64,000 bases of DNA from Onchocerca volvulus (Eukaryota; Nematoda; Chromadorea; Rhabditida; Onchocercidae), in NCBI GenBank assembly GCA_000499405.2, contig HG738138.1, forward strand, positions 11,711,208 through 11,775,207. The letters are read 5' to 3'. The translations under genes and the position numbers were made by a program. The notes under the pieces are model-generated. The model was not told the DNA's origin, made no database searches, and saw nothing but the letters and a program-made list of their open reading frames with translations. Of the stretch, positions 12,083 through 25,890 are shown in pieces (within the stretch, counting starts at the first letter, position 1; every line of letters begins with the position of its first letter).

Positions 12083-14846
12083 TGAAATATAGCAAACAAA
12101 CTTCCACTAAATAATGAATTAGGATCAATCAGGAGAATTAGCGAAACCAGAACGATCGGAATGATGATTTCGATTTTGAACAACGAATAAGAACAATCTA
12201 GCGTTTGATCGAATACACTAGTAATATTCTCGGATAATAATTGTCTGTCTTATAACATATAAGGAAAATAAATTCTCTATTAATAAACAAACCTTTATCA
12301 CAACTATTCATCTGTGCCAAGCGTCGAGAAATTTTCATGACACATAATTTAAATTTGCATAACAAATAATATGCTGAATAATAACGTTGGTTAGGATAAG
12401 TTTGCTTGCTTTTTTTTTTTTTTTTTTTCAAATAAGATTTAGATTAAACCTAAATGGAAATTTGTTGAATTATAAACGTATCGATACTGCTGATAAATAA
12501 TGAACAGCAGAAATCCATTAGGATTAAATAAACCCCGGAAATATGAAACAATATGAAAATATCATAACACACTGTAGTATGCTGTAACACACGTCAGCTA
12601 GAATCCCACATCTAAGGAATCCTATTATGATCAAAAAACTCCAACAAATTACTCTCTTTTTATGCATTCAAAAGTGATTAAATCTTAATACTAATTACTT
12701 GGTGTGTTATAAAATTGAAATAGAGATCTGTTTATAAGCTAAATTAAATCTTGGATAAATATTTCGTCATCTTTCCGTTCTCAAATATGTCATTCAAAAT
12801 TTGATTGAGAATGTATTTTTTTTCTAAAAAAGCGAAAATACTATCACAAAAAGCAGTGATAATTTGCACTCCTTTCGAATCTAAAATTTGGGAAACTTGT
12901 GGAATAAATCAAAATTTACGCTAATCAAAGTTCTTCAATGAATATGCATAGTTATTTCGTTATATTCCAACAAGGGATGCTAATTAATTAAATATATCAT
13001 TATTTCTTTATAGCTTTCATGGTTTCATAATCGTAATTATGACAATTATAATCATTGCCATAATCATGATAATTTCGAATATCATGCCTTTTTTCAATAT
13101 GAATGCTTTTTTTCTTTGTTCTTTTTTTTTTTAAATCAAAAATAGAGATTCATCATCAGTAACTAATATTGAAATTTAACTAATTATGCGTCTTTCTGGA
13201 TAGGTTTAAACAACCACTTGTTTTTTTGCAGAAAAAATTTTCATTTTCAGTGATGTGAAATGGACATTTCATTATAGATTTTTTTTTTTAAAGAGAAATT
13301 TTGCGAAAAAAAAAATTTATGAAAAGACTAAGATAAAAAAGTTTGGAAGAAGAAAAGGCCATTTTGAAATTGAAATTTAAAAATAAGAAAAAAGATAAAT
13401 CAGTCAAAATATGTGAAAGCAAAGAGAAAGAGACGCTTAAAATTTTCACAGCAAATCGGAGAAGGGAAATGGAGAAAAAGTGCCTTCAAAAATTTGTATC
13501 AGAACATAGCGTCGGGAAAATAAAAGTCCCATTTCAATCGTGTAAAATGCAAAATTTTATTTCGGAACAAAACTTTTTAAATCAAAATTTTATCAAATAA
13601 TACGATGAAATTTGCCGTAATAGTGCTATAAAATGATACAAACAGAGTTATGGTCAAAAATATTCCAAAATTAAAAGATAATATTCTAGATTCCAAAATT
13701 ATCCTCAATGATGATGTTAGTGATGTTGATAAAGAATGATTAAGGAAATGATGATAAATATAGCTACTAATCATTATAATGATTACGAATCATGAAATGA
13801 CAATTAGCATTATTGATGCTGATGATAACTGTTGTAGTATTCATGTGAAAATGTAATAATTATAAGAATGATAATGGTAACTTGTAGGAAAGAATAAGTA
13901 AACAAAGAAAAGTATTCAATTGTTATTTTTTGATTTCTAGACTAAAATCAATAAATTTCAAAATTGCCAAATTTTGAACATTTTTCAGAATTATGTAAGG
14001 TTTTATTGTTAAAGTCAATAACTTCAATAACCCCAGAATATATAAGCTTGTCTCAGACATTTTCTAAGTCCTAGATTAAAACTATAGCTTAATCTAATCA
14101 TACTGTAGTTTCAAAATATTCTTGATTCTTTCGCTATAGTGATTGATAATTGATAATGATGATAATGACATTAATAGCAGCAATGATAAAACAATGATAA
14201 TGAAAATGATTATGATTATTAAGAGTTTTTTTTCTTCCTTCTTGAAACAAGTGCACTTATATTTTGCTCTTCTCATCTTTTCATTATGTGAGAACTTGTC
14301 CAGTTCCTTATATATTATAAAAAATCAATCAACAAATAAATACTCATTTATGGAAAGAGATTTTTTTAACCGTCCATCTCATATTTCAAAAAGAACACAT
14401 CGTACTATCCGAAAATAAAGAGCAGTTTTAAGGGGAAAAAAGGGAACAGAAAGTGGGAAATTATTTTTATTGCAAAAAAAGAAAAGCTATCTTAAGAGTG
14501 AAGATTAAAAGTATTTGAATTAAAAAACTTAGGTAGGGGAATTGGAAGTATTTGGATTTAAAAACCAAAACCACAAACTAAAAAGTGAAACATTGAAAAA
14601 AAAAAAATCAAAGTTGACATAAGGCTGGAATAGGAGAAAATCAAATGTCATATCATTGAAAATGACAAAATTTATAGAAAAAGAAAATAACGATAATCAT
14701 TTCATCTAAGTAACGGATGGTATTGCAAACTGTGAGAATAAATAAAATTGAATTAAACAATGTACTTGTTGATGTGAGGAATTCCAAAAACAAATTGAAT
14801 ATTGTCGGTAAGTGGAATCGTTAAATTTAAATGTTGAGAAACAAAA

Positions 14847-14849
<3 letters not shown>

Positions 14850-14883
<34 letters not shown>
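14850..14883. repeat. TA dinucleotide microsatellite
   Basis: A perfect alternating TA run of 34 bases in non-coding sequence. Short open frames that cross it are products of the repeat. Confidence 0.95.
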
Positions 14884-14884
<1 letters not shown>

Positions 14885-17800
14885 TGATGAAAGCATACTT
14901 CAATAATCTTTGTTCAATAATGATACAAAAGCTATAACTGTGCGAAAAGAAGAAGAAATTCTTCCAAAAGAAAATTTTTGATAAATGAGGGGACAATTGT
15001 GTTATCATCAATATATATAACACTTCAAAATTAATTCAATAATTTGAAAATCAATCAGGTGAAAGAAACAAGCAGAATGAAATTTATGACAGGAAATGCA
15101 AGTTTCGTTTCGGAAAAAGTTGCATGTGTTTGTGGTAAATGATACATGTTTCATATACAATTATATATTCGGAAAACATGAATTTTCAATGATTTTGCTC
15201 AATTTTTTATTCAGAAAAAACATAAACAGGATATATGTTGAATTATACATCTAAAAATTCCAAACAAATAATGATCAATTTATTGAAATATATAAATTAT
15301 TAACAAATATATAAATATATTAGTAAACATTTTAAAAAAAAGTATAAAGTAATATACATTTGTCATAGATTAATTCAGCTAGTAATTTTTTTTATTAAAA
15401 ATTATCTGAAGTGATTTAAAGCTTCTTACTTTTTTCAAATTTAAATTTAAAAAGAGAAAATATTTCAATTTTATATTATTAACATTTTTGCAACTGATTA
15501 TATATATATAACTATCATGCAAGAGCTTTTAAAAAAATAAAAACAGGAAAATGAATTGGAATGAATCGATTTGTCTAAGCTCCGACATAACAAGTTACAC
15601 AAAAGATTGAAAAAAAAAAAAAGAAACAGAAGAAGCCGACAAAGAGAAAAAGAAGAGATTTCAATTTCATATGGAGTAAGAATATCCCACATATACATAT
15701 AAATAATATACGTACAATAAATAAGAAATGAAAGATGGAACGAAATTTGAAATGGATTGAAGCGAATGGCGAATGATTGTGAGAAATCATTCAGAAAATA
15801 TTTTTGAAATAAAAAAAGGAAAAACCATTTAGAAACAAACAGGTGCCACCCACGTTAGCAGCATTTTCCACTCTCTATCCGAACCGGAATAAAAATACGT
15901 CAAAGTTAAATAACAAACTAACAACCTCCTGTCTAGCCTACTATACCGAATCAATCTATCTCTTCATCATCCTCTTTTTACACTATCCCTTTAACCATTC
16001 ACTATCATCATCATCATCATCATCTATGACTCTCTGCACAGCGGGTTGATATGCCATAAATTTCTGCTATGCAACATAGATTTTTCCAGATTATAGTGGA
16101 ATTATTTTAAAAAACTTTGAGACTTTTTTTCAAGACAACTTTATTGCTAATAGAAAAAAAAGAGAGGGAAATATTTGATGAATGAACATATCTCACGGGA
16201 TGATAGATGATACATCAAATGAAATTACTGGTCAAGAAAGTAGCGTGGACAAAGGAAGTTGAAATTTATGATAGAATGGTAGTTAAGACTTCGTCATAAT
16301 ATCCTGTAATTGGAAAATAAGACGAAAATGACGACGACGACGACAACGACAATAAAAATACAAAATGCATTCTTCATATAACAGTTACTATTATTTCCAT
16401 TATTATTATTTTCAGCAATTACAAAATATGTTACACAATAGTCATTCATTCATTCAGATAATTAATCAGTGATAATTGATAACTCCATTGTAAATTTGTC
16501 TTATTTACTTGTAAGCTAACGATATTTGGCTCTTTATCGATTGCTAATTTAAATTTGCATGCATTTTATTCAGTTTCGTGAATTATGGCACTAATCATAT
16601 ATTTTCAATAGCAACAAGAAATTATCAATTCAGCATTCTATGCTATGGTATTGTGTTAAGAAAATAAGATATTAAACTAAGTTTTCACCTGAATTATTAA
16701 TTTTAAGAAAAAAGGCAAAGAAAACTTGTGGAATGTGCGGATACTCATGAATTTTTCGATTAAAAGAATCAGTAAAAGATGATGTAAAAACTCTTCAGGT
16801 GGCAAGTAATCATCGAGAAGAAATCTTTCCATTTCAGTTAATTAAATTTTCATTTGCTTGTATAAGCAAATAAGTTTCATTAAACAATCACTAGTAATTA
16901 GTAACAATTAACGTTCTTTTGCAAAAATAATCACTAACTGTTAGAGTCAATATTTTGTTTCATCAAACAGTTATTTTATTCGAAAAAAAAAAAAAAAAAT
17001 GCATCGGCAATTTTTCATTAATAGATTCGCTAGAAATAACTGGTATATTCTTTTCCCTTACATATCATCAAAAAAGCGATTTATTTTGTGCAGGGACAGT
17101 ATTATTTCATTATTTTTCACTATTTAACAATTTTGTATATTTCATGGGAAACCGATTCAGCATTTGGGAGATTTTATTTATTAGACATTCCCTTCGGTAT
17201 GTGTGTGAAAAATACAAGCTACATTTTACAGAAAATGAACTTACTTTAAAAAAAAAGAAAAAAAAATAATGAATATTTGTTAAAGCATAAGGCAATCAAA
17301 CGCAGCATTAGAATTTCAGGAAGGAATAATGAATTACCTAAAACGGTATTATCAAGGAAATTAGCATTTGATTATCAGGCCGAATGACTTCATATAGAAT
17401 AATTTAATTGTAAACAGAAATAATTACGACGACTAGAGGAAAATACAATAGTGCGAATCATTATTCTTCACTTATATCGCCATTATCATCATTAATGCTG
17501 GACACAATCACGATTTTTTGCTAACTGATAAGTTACCGCTTGGGATATAATAAGCCAAAAACAATTAGATGGCATAAATTTGGCAATATTTTGACCTGAT
17601 TAGGAATAACTTGTCGCTTAGGCTTAATTTCATATAAGTCATCAACAATACCATAGGTATACTATTCCATGAATAAAAAGTCAATTAGCAGCTTAAGTGA
17701 AGAACTCAATTTCAGGAAACATTAAAGAAAGAGAATTCAACGGTAGTGCTGAAGGTAGAGGATTACAATAATTAGCATATATAAGTTTATTGTATTGGAT

Positions 17801-18305
17801 TGCAAATCTAAATTTTAGGCTTGAATTTCATTCTAAATATCATTGAACCAGTAAAGCAATTATTATATTTGATCATTTGAATCTCGCTAGATATGTTGTT
17901 CCATTCACCCCAGAAGTGAATTTCGAAATTTCTTTCCTTTAATAATTAATATTCAATAAACTGAAACTAAACAATAATGAAACATAGACTGGAAGTAATG
18001 AAGACGCCGAAATACTTTCAGGTATGAAAAAATAGATATGTAACTGGAGCAAGACAAGTTCGGTATAATGAACTAGTCAATATTTACAAAAACAAATACG
18101 TATCCATTCACAAACAGATATTCAAAGGAGATTATCCAAAAAATATCAGCGTATTTTTTTACCTCTTATACTTATTTTCAGTATAGAATAGGTCATAAAA
18201 AAAATCAGAATTTAAAATTATGATGAAATTCAGAAATCACAATGACTATTATCATTAATTACCTAAAATGGCAATAAAAGATAAAATATTTTCCCCTGTA
18301 CATCA

Positions 18306-21300
18306 CTATAACTTTTCCACGAATGAAGCTGGAAAGAAACCGGTTCGCTCATTCTTCATCCCCAAACTCCAGTTTAAGTGGTCCGGACCACTAATCACAA
18401 TGATTTTTTCGCCTAAAAATAAAGACGAAAAGCTAAATTTCGGGAAAATTATTTTTAGAGCAAATAAAAGCCTCAAAAAAAAAAAAAATACAAGATGGAC
18501 AAATATCAATTACTTGGAAAAATATAGCATGATGATGAGCAATTATCTGGGTAAATAGTTGAAAATATTTCATTGTTCTTTAAAGAAAAAGAAAAAGAAA
18601 AAAAAACATATACTGATGTATTTTAATGAAAATAAAGAGGAAGAAATGAATGAAAACAAGATGACTAATTATGAAAATTTACACTTATGTTCAAAAGAAT
18701 GATTAAGCTTCTTCTTAAAAGTTAATAGAAAAAAAAAAAACGAACTTATTCTGAGAAATGATTTAAAAAGCACACAAAAATCCAAAAACACAACGAAAAA
18801 ATCATTTCATCGTTATTAATTTGCTGTTAATGGATGTAAGTTTTGAAATACCTTTCGTAAGAGATAATTCATCATCGTCTTGAGCATCATAATCATGAAG
18901 CACTTTTGCTGTATAAGGATGCTTAACATGTTCGGTAGGCGAGGATTCACCGGGATTACTGCTCGCATTATCCCTATCAGGAATAACCAATGAGGACTGA
19001 TCGTTATGAGAATATGTCGAGACTGATGAAGTGGGTTCCTTACAATTTTGCGTAACAGTTGTTTTATTTTTCGATAATGTTCCATTAGCACGGTCCACAA
19101 CGATTTCCGCAACAACAGGAATCTTAAATTTAAGGAATTAAAGTTCCCAAATAAACTTAAAGAAAAATCTGCCGAAGTTTCAGGAAAACGTTGAAAAATG
19201 TCATTTCATTTCTTTCTTCTATTCCTTATTGCAAATAATAAACCATGACAAAATCATCAATTTCCAAATCTCAGTTTTAAAACAATATGTATCAATTGTC
19301 ATAATAACGCTTACAGATGATTTAATAGGTGTATCAGGCGTCGTTAACTGAGTATTTTGCGAAATTGAACTCTTAGTCGAATAATTGTTCTGACCATCGT
19401 CATCTTTGAAAGTTTGTTTCATAAGAACAACTTCGCCATCCTTCTTCTTTTTCCGGGATGTGATAGAATTTAACGACGGTATGAATGGCTAGAATCATTA
19501 TTTGCAAAATATTCAGGATGTAAACAGCAGTTAAATGGAAAAAAGATCAATGCCACTATCAAGAAATATTTTTTGTGTTTAGTTATTCGTTCTATTGTAA
19601 ACTCACTTCAAATGCTGGCCATTTGGTCTCACATTCAGGGCCATATTTTTTAGACCAATTTTCTAAGTCATTATTGAAACGAGTATTATCCGTGGTAAGC
19701 TTCTTTTCCAAATTAAGATGTAAGTGATTCAACCTATAAGTATGACGATATGTCCATATTTATCTCATTTTACAGCAGCGGTACAGAATCTTATATTCAC
19801 ATTTAATAAGTTGACAATCAATTACTAACATAAATTGGGAAAGAATTTCTGATGAGATATTAAAACTTTGATTAATTTAGACAATTGTAATCAATGCTGA
19901 TATGACATCACAAAGTGGTACTCAATTAGTTATTTAGCACTTTGACTTCGCAATTAATATATCCAATAAATCATTACTTCGTAGCAGATGCTAAATCGGA
20001 ACAGACTTTTTGCAAATTGGAAAGCATTTCGAAAGTAAATTTCAAACGTTTCAATTCCTTCAGCTGGCATGCTTCGAAGACCTGAAAAGAAGTAATTGAT
20101 ATTTTGATAGTAAAACGATTTCTATGCTGTCTTGAGAAAATTTTGCAAAAGATTGCAAGTCAATTTGGAAAATACCAATCATAATTAACATTTCTGAAAA
20201 GGAAAAAAACATATATGGGAAGGAAACATGAAAAAAGAAAAAGAAATAATGAGCATTTGCATAGTGCATGCATGTGTATAACTTACATCATTCATATGTG
20301 ACACATAGTTCTTTTTCAAGAGATACAAATCATCCAATGCAGAACGATAAACTTTTTCGGATTTCATCAGCTCATCTTGACATTTTTGGTAACGATCATG
20401 ATATCTCGACTGCATATCCGGCGAGAGTGCTGCATCACCACATGCATTTTTCATCTGAACTTATTACATGGATTGTTTAAAAAAAGAAATCTCAAAAATA
20501 TATAAAATTATAATCTTTGAATTAAAAAAAGTAGACATAAACGTGCGCATCTTCCATTTCAAAGTTATGTTTGGCCTTCTTTCAAAATATAAAATGAGTG
20601 GAAGAATTCAATTCTCACCTGTATTTGGGCGGATCGTTCTAATCTTGCTGCTCCATGATATGCTTTCTTAGCTTTTTCAACTTTTTCGAATTGTCGCCGC
20701 CAGGATCGCTGTGCCCTTTCAAAATCATCTTCAACTTCACGCGTTTCTTTCGATGCCCGAAATGCCGATGGATGATGATTTTCTTTTAGATAAAGCGTAA
20801 CTGTCTTCAGAATCTGAAATGAAAAGAATATTCACCGCGATAGCCAGATTTATTGGATTACTCGATGTTTAAATACATCGTTTGACATGGAACAACAATT
20901 CCATGCTGGATATAATATGGCCTGTTTCTTTAGGAGGAGATCAAAATGACATCGTCAAATAGAAGTTTAACCATCTGTCGATCGTAATTATTGGTACTTT
21001 CGACGCAGTGAGCTCCAGAAAAAAAAAAAAAAAACGATCATAAAATGATGCTCAATTTGAACGCAGCAAAGTTTTGTAGTTGACAACATGCAAAAAAATT
21101 CATGAAATCATGAAAATCTTCTTTAATGCTTAAAAAAATATGTACCTTGATTTTAATCTAACAAACTCCACTCACGTAAGTGAAACTTCTTGTCTGCGAG
21201 AAACTGTGGTCATGCCGCAAACTATTCCGCAACAATATTACGCATTGCATTTCCCTAATAAGCTTAGCAATAACTAACCTCGTCACATATCCGATCTCGA

Positions 21301-22357
21301 ACATTTGCATGCAGTCGTTGTAATTCCATACTTTCGTCTAGAACATCTTTCCAGACTACTTGTATCGCGGATTTTGCTAATCCATCAACATGATTGGACC
21401 ACTTGTCGTAATAAATTTGCAAACACTTGCTATAATTTGTTTCAATATCCATTCTTTCCTGAAATAAATACCTGTTTACATAGATGAAAATGATTGAAAC
21501 CAATGAAAATCTACTAAAACAAGATTACAGGAAAGGATACTTATTCTTCTCGAACTATAATTATAATTACACATTTTTTAAACGACATTTATATTTCAAT
21601 TTTGGATACTGACATTTAAAAATACCTTAGTGCATCTTAATATTCTACATAAAAGAGAGACTAATTGCGAAAGACACTGATCTATAAGCTATATATGAAC
21701 TTTAATAGGATTGAGAATACAAAGAAATGATATTATCGACCTATTAAGTTGGAACTTGCAATAAGAGATACATGAGGAAGTAAAGGAAATGTCTTTTTAC
21801 ATTCCTTTGCTTTTTCGCGTGTTGTTCATAGCCAATGTATATTTTAAGTTTACAGCAAACTTTTAAGGCGATAATGTAAATATGATTATCCTATTTTTTC
21901 CATTCTCTTATTGTCTGATTTTTTTCGCTTTAACATATCTTTTAACACAAAAATTACACAACGGATTGAATGAGAGAAAATGTTAAAATAGGATAATCAC
22001 ACATAAAACTCAATTAAGAAACTTGAACTGGCTATGAATATTCTAAAGAACACGTGAAGAAGGTAATAAATAAAAATGAAAATCTCTTAATGAAAAATAA
22101 AAATAAAATAACCAAATGAATTGGTTGGAAAGCAAAAAAGGAACCTTAATAACTATACATGATTTAATTACGTTAAATGGACATAAACGGAAACATCAAA
22201 ACAAGAAATTTAACGGCAAATGCAAAAGAAAGGGAGAAAAAAAAAAAGGAACCTTAATCATTGTTTGGATATCAGTGAGCTGTTCAATACCATCTTTATA
22301 ACGTCGAACATTTTCACGGTACCCACCAATGTCGTAAAATGACGTCGTATCCGTCAT
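18306..22357 (-). CDS. sdpn-1: syndapin/PACSIN F-BAR and SH3 protein, nine exons, complete
   Basis: Known family role: F-BAR dimers bend membranes, and the SH3 domain binds dynamin and N-WASP during endocytosis and recycling. Exons in transcript order: 22357-22253, 21458-21279, 20813-20619, 20454-20287, 20081-19978, 19733-19607, 19488-19315, 19122-18852, 18412-18306. Phases agree throughout; 476 aa against 486 in human PACSIN2. Residues near 6-23 (SFYDIGGYRENVRRYKDG) match the start of the PACSIN F-BAR domain (SFWEVGNYKRTVKR in human). KETREVEDDF, KVEKAKKAYH and FEACQLKELKRLKF follow in family order to about residue 300. A polar serine/threonine linker precedes the C-terminal SH3: KVLHDYDAQDDDELSL across the exon 8/9 junction, then NWSLGMKNERTGFFPASFVE. 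No NPF motif is seen in the linker, although vertebrate PACSIN2 has them. A phase-compatible exon lies upstream at 25891-25971 but I do not include it. Confidence 0.92.
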
Positions 22358-22366
22358 ATCTGAAAA
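22358..22366 (-). promoter_or_regulatory. probable spliced-leader trans-splice acceptor of the syndapin gene
   Basis: On the minus strand the sequence reads TTTTCAG, then AT, then the ATG of syndapin. TTTTCAG is the consensus nematode 3' splice site, and a leader of only two bases before the start codon is characteristic of trans-spliced messages. A cis-spliced upstream exon would give the same picture, so this is inference from position. Confidence 0.55.
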
Positions 22367-24254
22367 TCATCAACATCTACTGATAAATAAATATTTACAA
22401 CGAGAAAAGAAATAAAAACGTCCAATAACGGAAAACGTCTCATTATCAGACCATCAGCAATAAAAATACATCGAAATATTACACTGTTAACACTTTTTTA
22501 TGAATCCTTTTAGGAAAAAAAAGTTTTTTCAGTTTTACGGTTTGATTTCAGCCTTATCTCTTCATTTCTCCAAATAATGAAATTATTATTCCTTAAAAGG
22601 ATAGTTACATCTGAGAACAAATTCTTAAATCCAAAAATGGATTAAAATCCGAAATATTTGTCTATCAAAACTTCGAATCTGAAAACAGATACAAGTTTAA
22701 AAATTGAACGATCCCAAAATTCAGGTATTTTCAAAAAAAAAAGTGTAATTTTAAAAGTTCATGCTATTCAAATGTGGAACGAATTTCAAATAAATATTTA
22801 TGCTGGAATCAGGTTTTAAACCACAATTTTTTCATTCCTCCTTTTTCTTGTATAAAGAGATTTTCTAAACTACTTATTTTAGTCCGCAATTTTATCCTCT
22901 AATTGTGAGTATGAAAAAAAAAAGGACGTTAATTTAAAAAAAAAAAGACACAATATCCGCAGCATTCATCGGGATTTAATTTCATTTACTAATGGATGCA
23001 AAAATTTGTATTGTTCAAGTTGAAGGGAGTTCAATTTTATTATGGGAAAAGGAAGAGAGGAAATACGAATATTTATCGTTCAGTAAAACCAATTATTCGG
23101 CATTTTTGAAATTCCATTCAATTCGTGCTCCTCACAATTACCTCTTGCAAATGTCTGAATCATCCATATTTTGATGAGGAATTTAAAATTATCATAATTA
23201 AAAACAAAATGTAATGATGTCACGAAAAAATAAGATAATATACGACCAACAATAACCATACGAAGAATAATAAAACTTTAGATTCCTTTCTATGAAAAAG
23301 AATTATCCAGAATATCAAAATAGGACCAGAAATGAAAAAAAATTTAAAATGAGCATGTTCAAATCAGAATATCATAATATATCTGGAATGTATAATCTGA
23401 ATATTTCATAAACCTATTAATGCTTTACAATGTATGCTTATGCATGAATTTGCTAACACTAGGTATATTCTAAGTTTAAATAAGTTTACGAATACGTTCA
23501 TTAACGTTATCAGAAATCTTCTTCTACATTAATACTGATAAATATATTAACAACTTAGCAAAACTATAAGAAAAACAAAACAAAAAAACAATAAACAATA
23601 ATGTCAATAAAGCAAAGCAAAAAAAAGTTGCAACAAATAATTTTGTGGGATAAAAATTTATATTACAAATAAACCGCACCGTTACTTATTGATCATTAAT
23701 AATAGAATAAAATAGAATCAATTAGATTAAAGTTTTTCAAGAATAAGAAAAGAGTAAGCAATGTTGTATTCGTATAAATTTCGAATATGCAAAGACCAGT
23801 ATAGCACATAAAAAAATTAAGAGGAAAAAATTAATGAATAAATTAATTTGATGCAAACTTTCAACAGATGTTAAAAAAGTTAATTGTAAAAAAGACATTA
23901 CTAATACTAGTATTATTGTTGTTATTACTATTAATGCTCAAATTAAGGCAAAAATAGTGGTAGTAGGCGGAGTAAAAGTAGTAGTAATTAATTAGTTTGA
24001 TAGTGGTAAGAGGAGAAAAATGAACATTTCACGGTACAATGCAGATATAGAGGAAGAGAAAGAGAGAGAGAGAGAAAAAAAATAGAAGTGATAAAAGCTC
24101 AGTGACCTCTTGGACCAGGAAAGGAAGAATTCGAGAGATTAGAAAAAATGAATGCTTAGATCGAAATAAGACGTTAATCAATACAAGGGTAAACGAACAC
24201 ATATAGATAGATAGTGTCGCATCGGCACTGTTGCTACAGCAACATTCGAGGTTA

Positions 24255-24715
24255 GCATCGGGTCATCATCATCATCACTAGTAACATCGATATTGTTACT
24301 GTTATCCTCATCTGTACCTACCATCTATATTATTATCATCATCATCATCACTAGTAACATCGATATTGTTACTGTTATCCTCATCTGTACTGTTATAACT
24401 ACCATCTGTATTATTATCATCATCATCATCATCATCGATACTGTTACTCTCATCATTCATATTATTATTATCCATCATAATCAGCAGCAGTGCTGTTATC
24501 ATCATCATTAATACTATTATTACTATTATCACTATTAATACTATTATCACCGTCATTATCATCAGTACTGTTACCACCACTATCGTTATGGCAATGTTTT
24601 ATCCCTACCATCATCAATACTCTTACCATCATCACCATTAACATTGTTGCTACCATCATTATCAATATTATTATCACCATCATTAGTGCTAATATCGATA
24701 CTACTCAAGACTTTA
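24255..24715. repeat. trinucleotide-rich block with an exact 55-base duplication
   Basis: The block is built from ATC, ATT and ACT triplets. Within it the 55 bases at 24263-24317 recur exactly at 24336-24390, an offset of 73, and a third partial copy follows. The period suggests a minisatellite that expands by whole units. Several long open frames on both strands here simply translate the triplets (runs of Ile/Ser or Asp/Asn) and are not genes. Confidence 0.85.
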
Positions 24716-25890
24716 ATTCATCTAATCTTAAATGATTTTGAATAAATTTATGTATTTAACAATTTTTTTTTTGGAAGGACAAACCTTTTTCTTTTGAAAA
24801 AGCTTTTTTTGACAATGAACGATTTGAAGTTTATATTAGACATAAGTGAACATAAGTATCACATTGTGTCAACAATGTATTATGGATATTTTAAAAAAAA
24901 GGGAAAAAACCATATTAAGAATGACAAAAATGAATTCGCCATATTTACAATGCAAAAAGAATAATGATTGTGTTTTGAAATGATTGGAAAAAATAGAAAA
25001 AGAAAAAGAGTAAATTTCAATTTTGGAGACTAAATTTGATGCGAAAATTAAAATTGATCGATACAAAAATTATACTTTTAGCGCAGCATATTGCTCCATT
25101 TATCCAGCTAATCCATAATGTATCATTTATAATTACCAACTTATTCCGAACTATCTCTAACACATTTCAAATTTGCAACGAAAATTAATTCATTCAAATA
25201 TATGCCAAATTGATGATCAATCATCGGCAACCTCCTATTACAAAACAAAATTATAAAATGCCTCATTTCCATTCCTTTCTTTCTTTTCAAATTACAATTA
25301 AATTGATAGCAATAATTTTCAATTTCTTAGATTTAACCTCATTTAACGTGAAAATATCCTCCTACATTTTACTCATGATGGATCATTTACCGATCCTTTA
25401 GTCGATAGTCGACGACCTTTCTCAAATTGATTGATATGAAAACAAGTTCTTCCATATTTTGGAACATATCTGTTCAGCGTATGATAATGAGAAATGAATA
25501 AACTTTTTATGCCTCATATCATATGATCAAAATTGCCTATTCATTTAGCGCAATATTAAGCGTAATTCCAAAATTTCCCAATTTTAGATAACTTTTTGCC
25601 ATTTAAGATTTTTAATTTCATTAGTCAACATATCGGTAAACTTTCTTTTCCTTCCTTTTTTTTTTTTTTTTTTGATTTTTGATCAGAATTGAACATAATT
25701 TTTTGATCAAAAATTGTAATTGAAACCCATTGTCGATGAAAAAAATTCGAAAATTTAATCAATAATTTCGAAAAGACATCAGTTTAGCAAAATTTCCATT
25801 TACATCTATCAATCATCCATCAGTGCACTTATCAATGTACTTATCACTGTCAAAAAAATAAATAAATAAAAGGAGCGCAAGATAACTTAC

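Larger units (their letters stand above)
7937..18305. other. gene-poor interval between the 5-phosphatase and syndapin genes
   Basis: More than 10 kb without a recognisable gene. It should include the promoter and any untranslated leader of the IP3 5-phosphatase (transcribed leftwards from about 7936) and the 3' flank of syndapin. Contents seen: a weak two-exon candidate at 8834-11135, a three-copy tandem repeat at 11946-12082, a TA microsatellite at 14850-14883, a short CAT run near 16003-16024 and a GAC run near 16331-16350. A patch at 15843-16049 has higher G+C and an open plus-strand frame but resembles no protein I know. Confidence 0.6.

Noticed and set aside
13343..13600. 85-codon lysine-rich plus-strand open frame
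   Set aside because: It lacks an ATG at its start and has the composition expected of A-rich DNA; no splice or domain signal.
15843..16049. 68-codon frame with a higher G+C stretch
   Set aside because: The C-terminal serine run comes from a CAT microsatellite and the rest matches nothing recognisable; kept only as a note on the interval.
18377..18392. 16-base palindrome AGTGGTCCGGACCACT in the last syndapin exon
   Set aside because: It is fully explained as codons for SGPDH in the SH3 domain; no reason to suspect a separate function.
24293..24735. Several open frames of 70-90 codons on both strands
   Set aside because: They translate CAT/ATT triplet repeats into Ile/Ser or Asp/Asn runs; no start context or protein-like composition.
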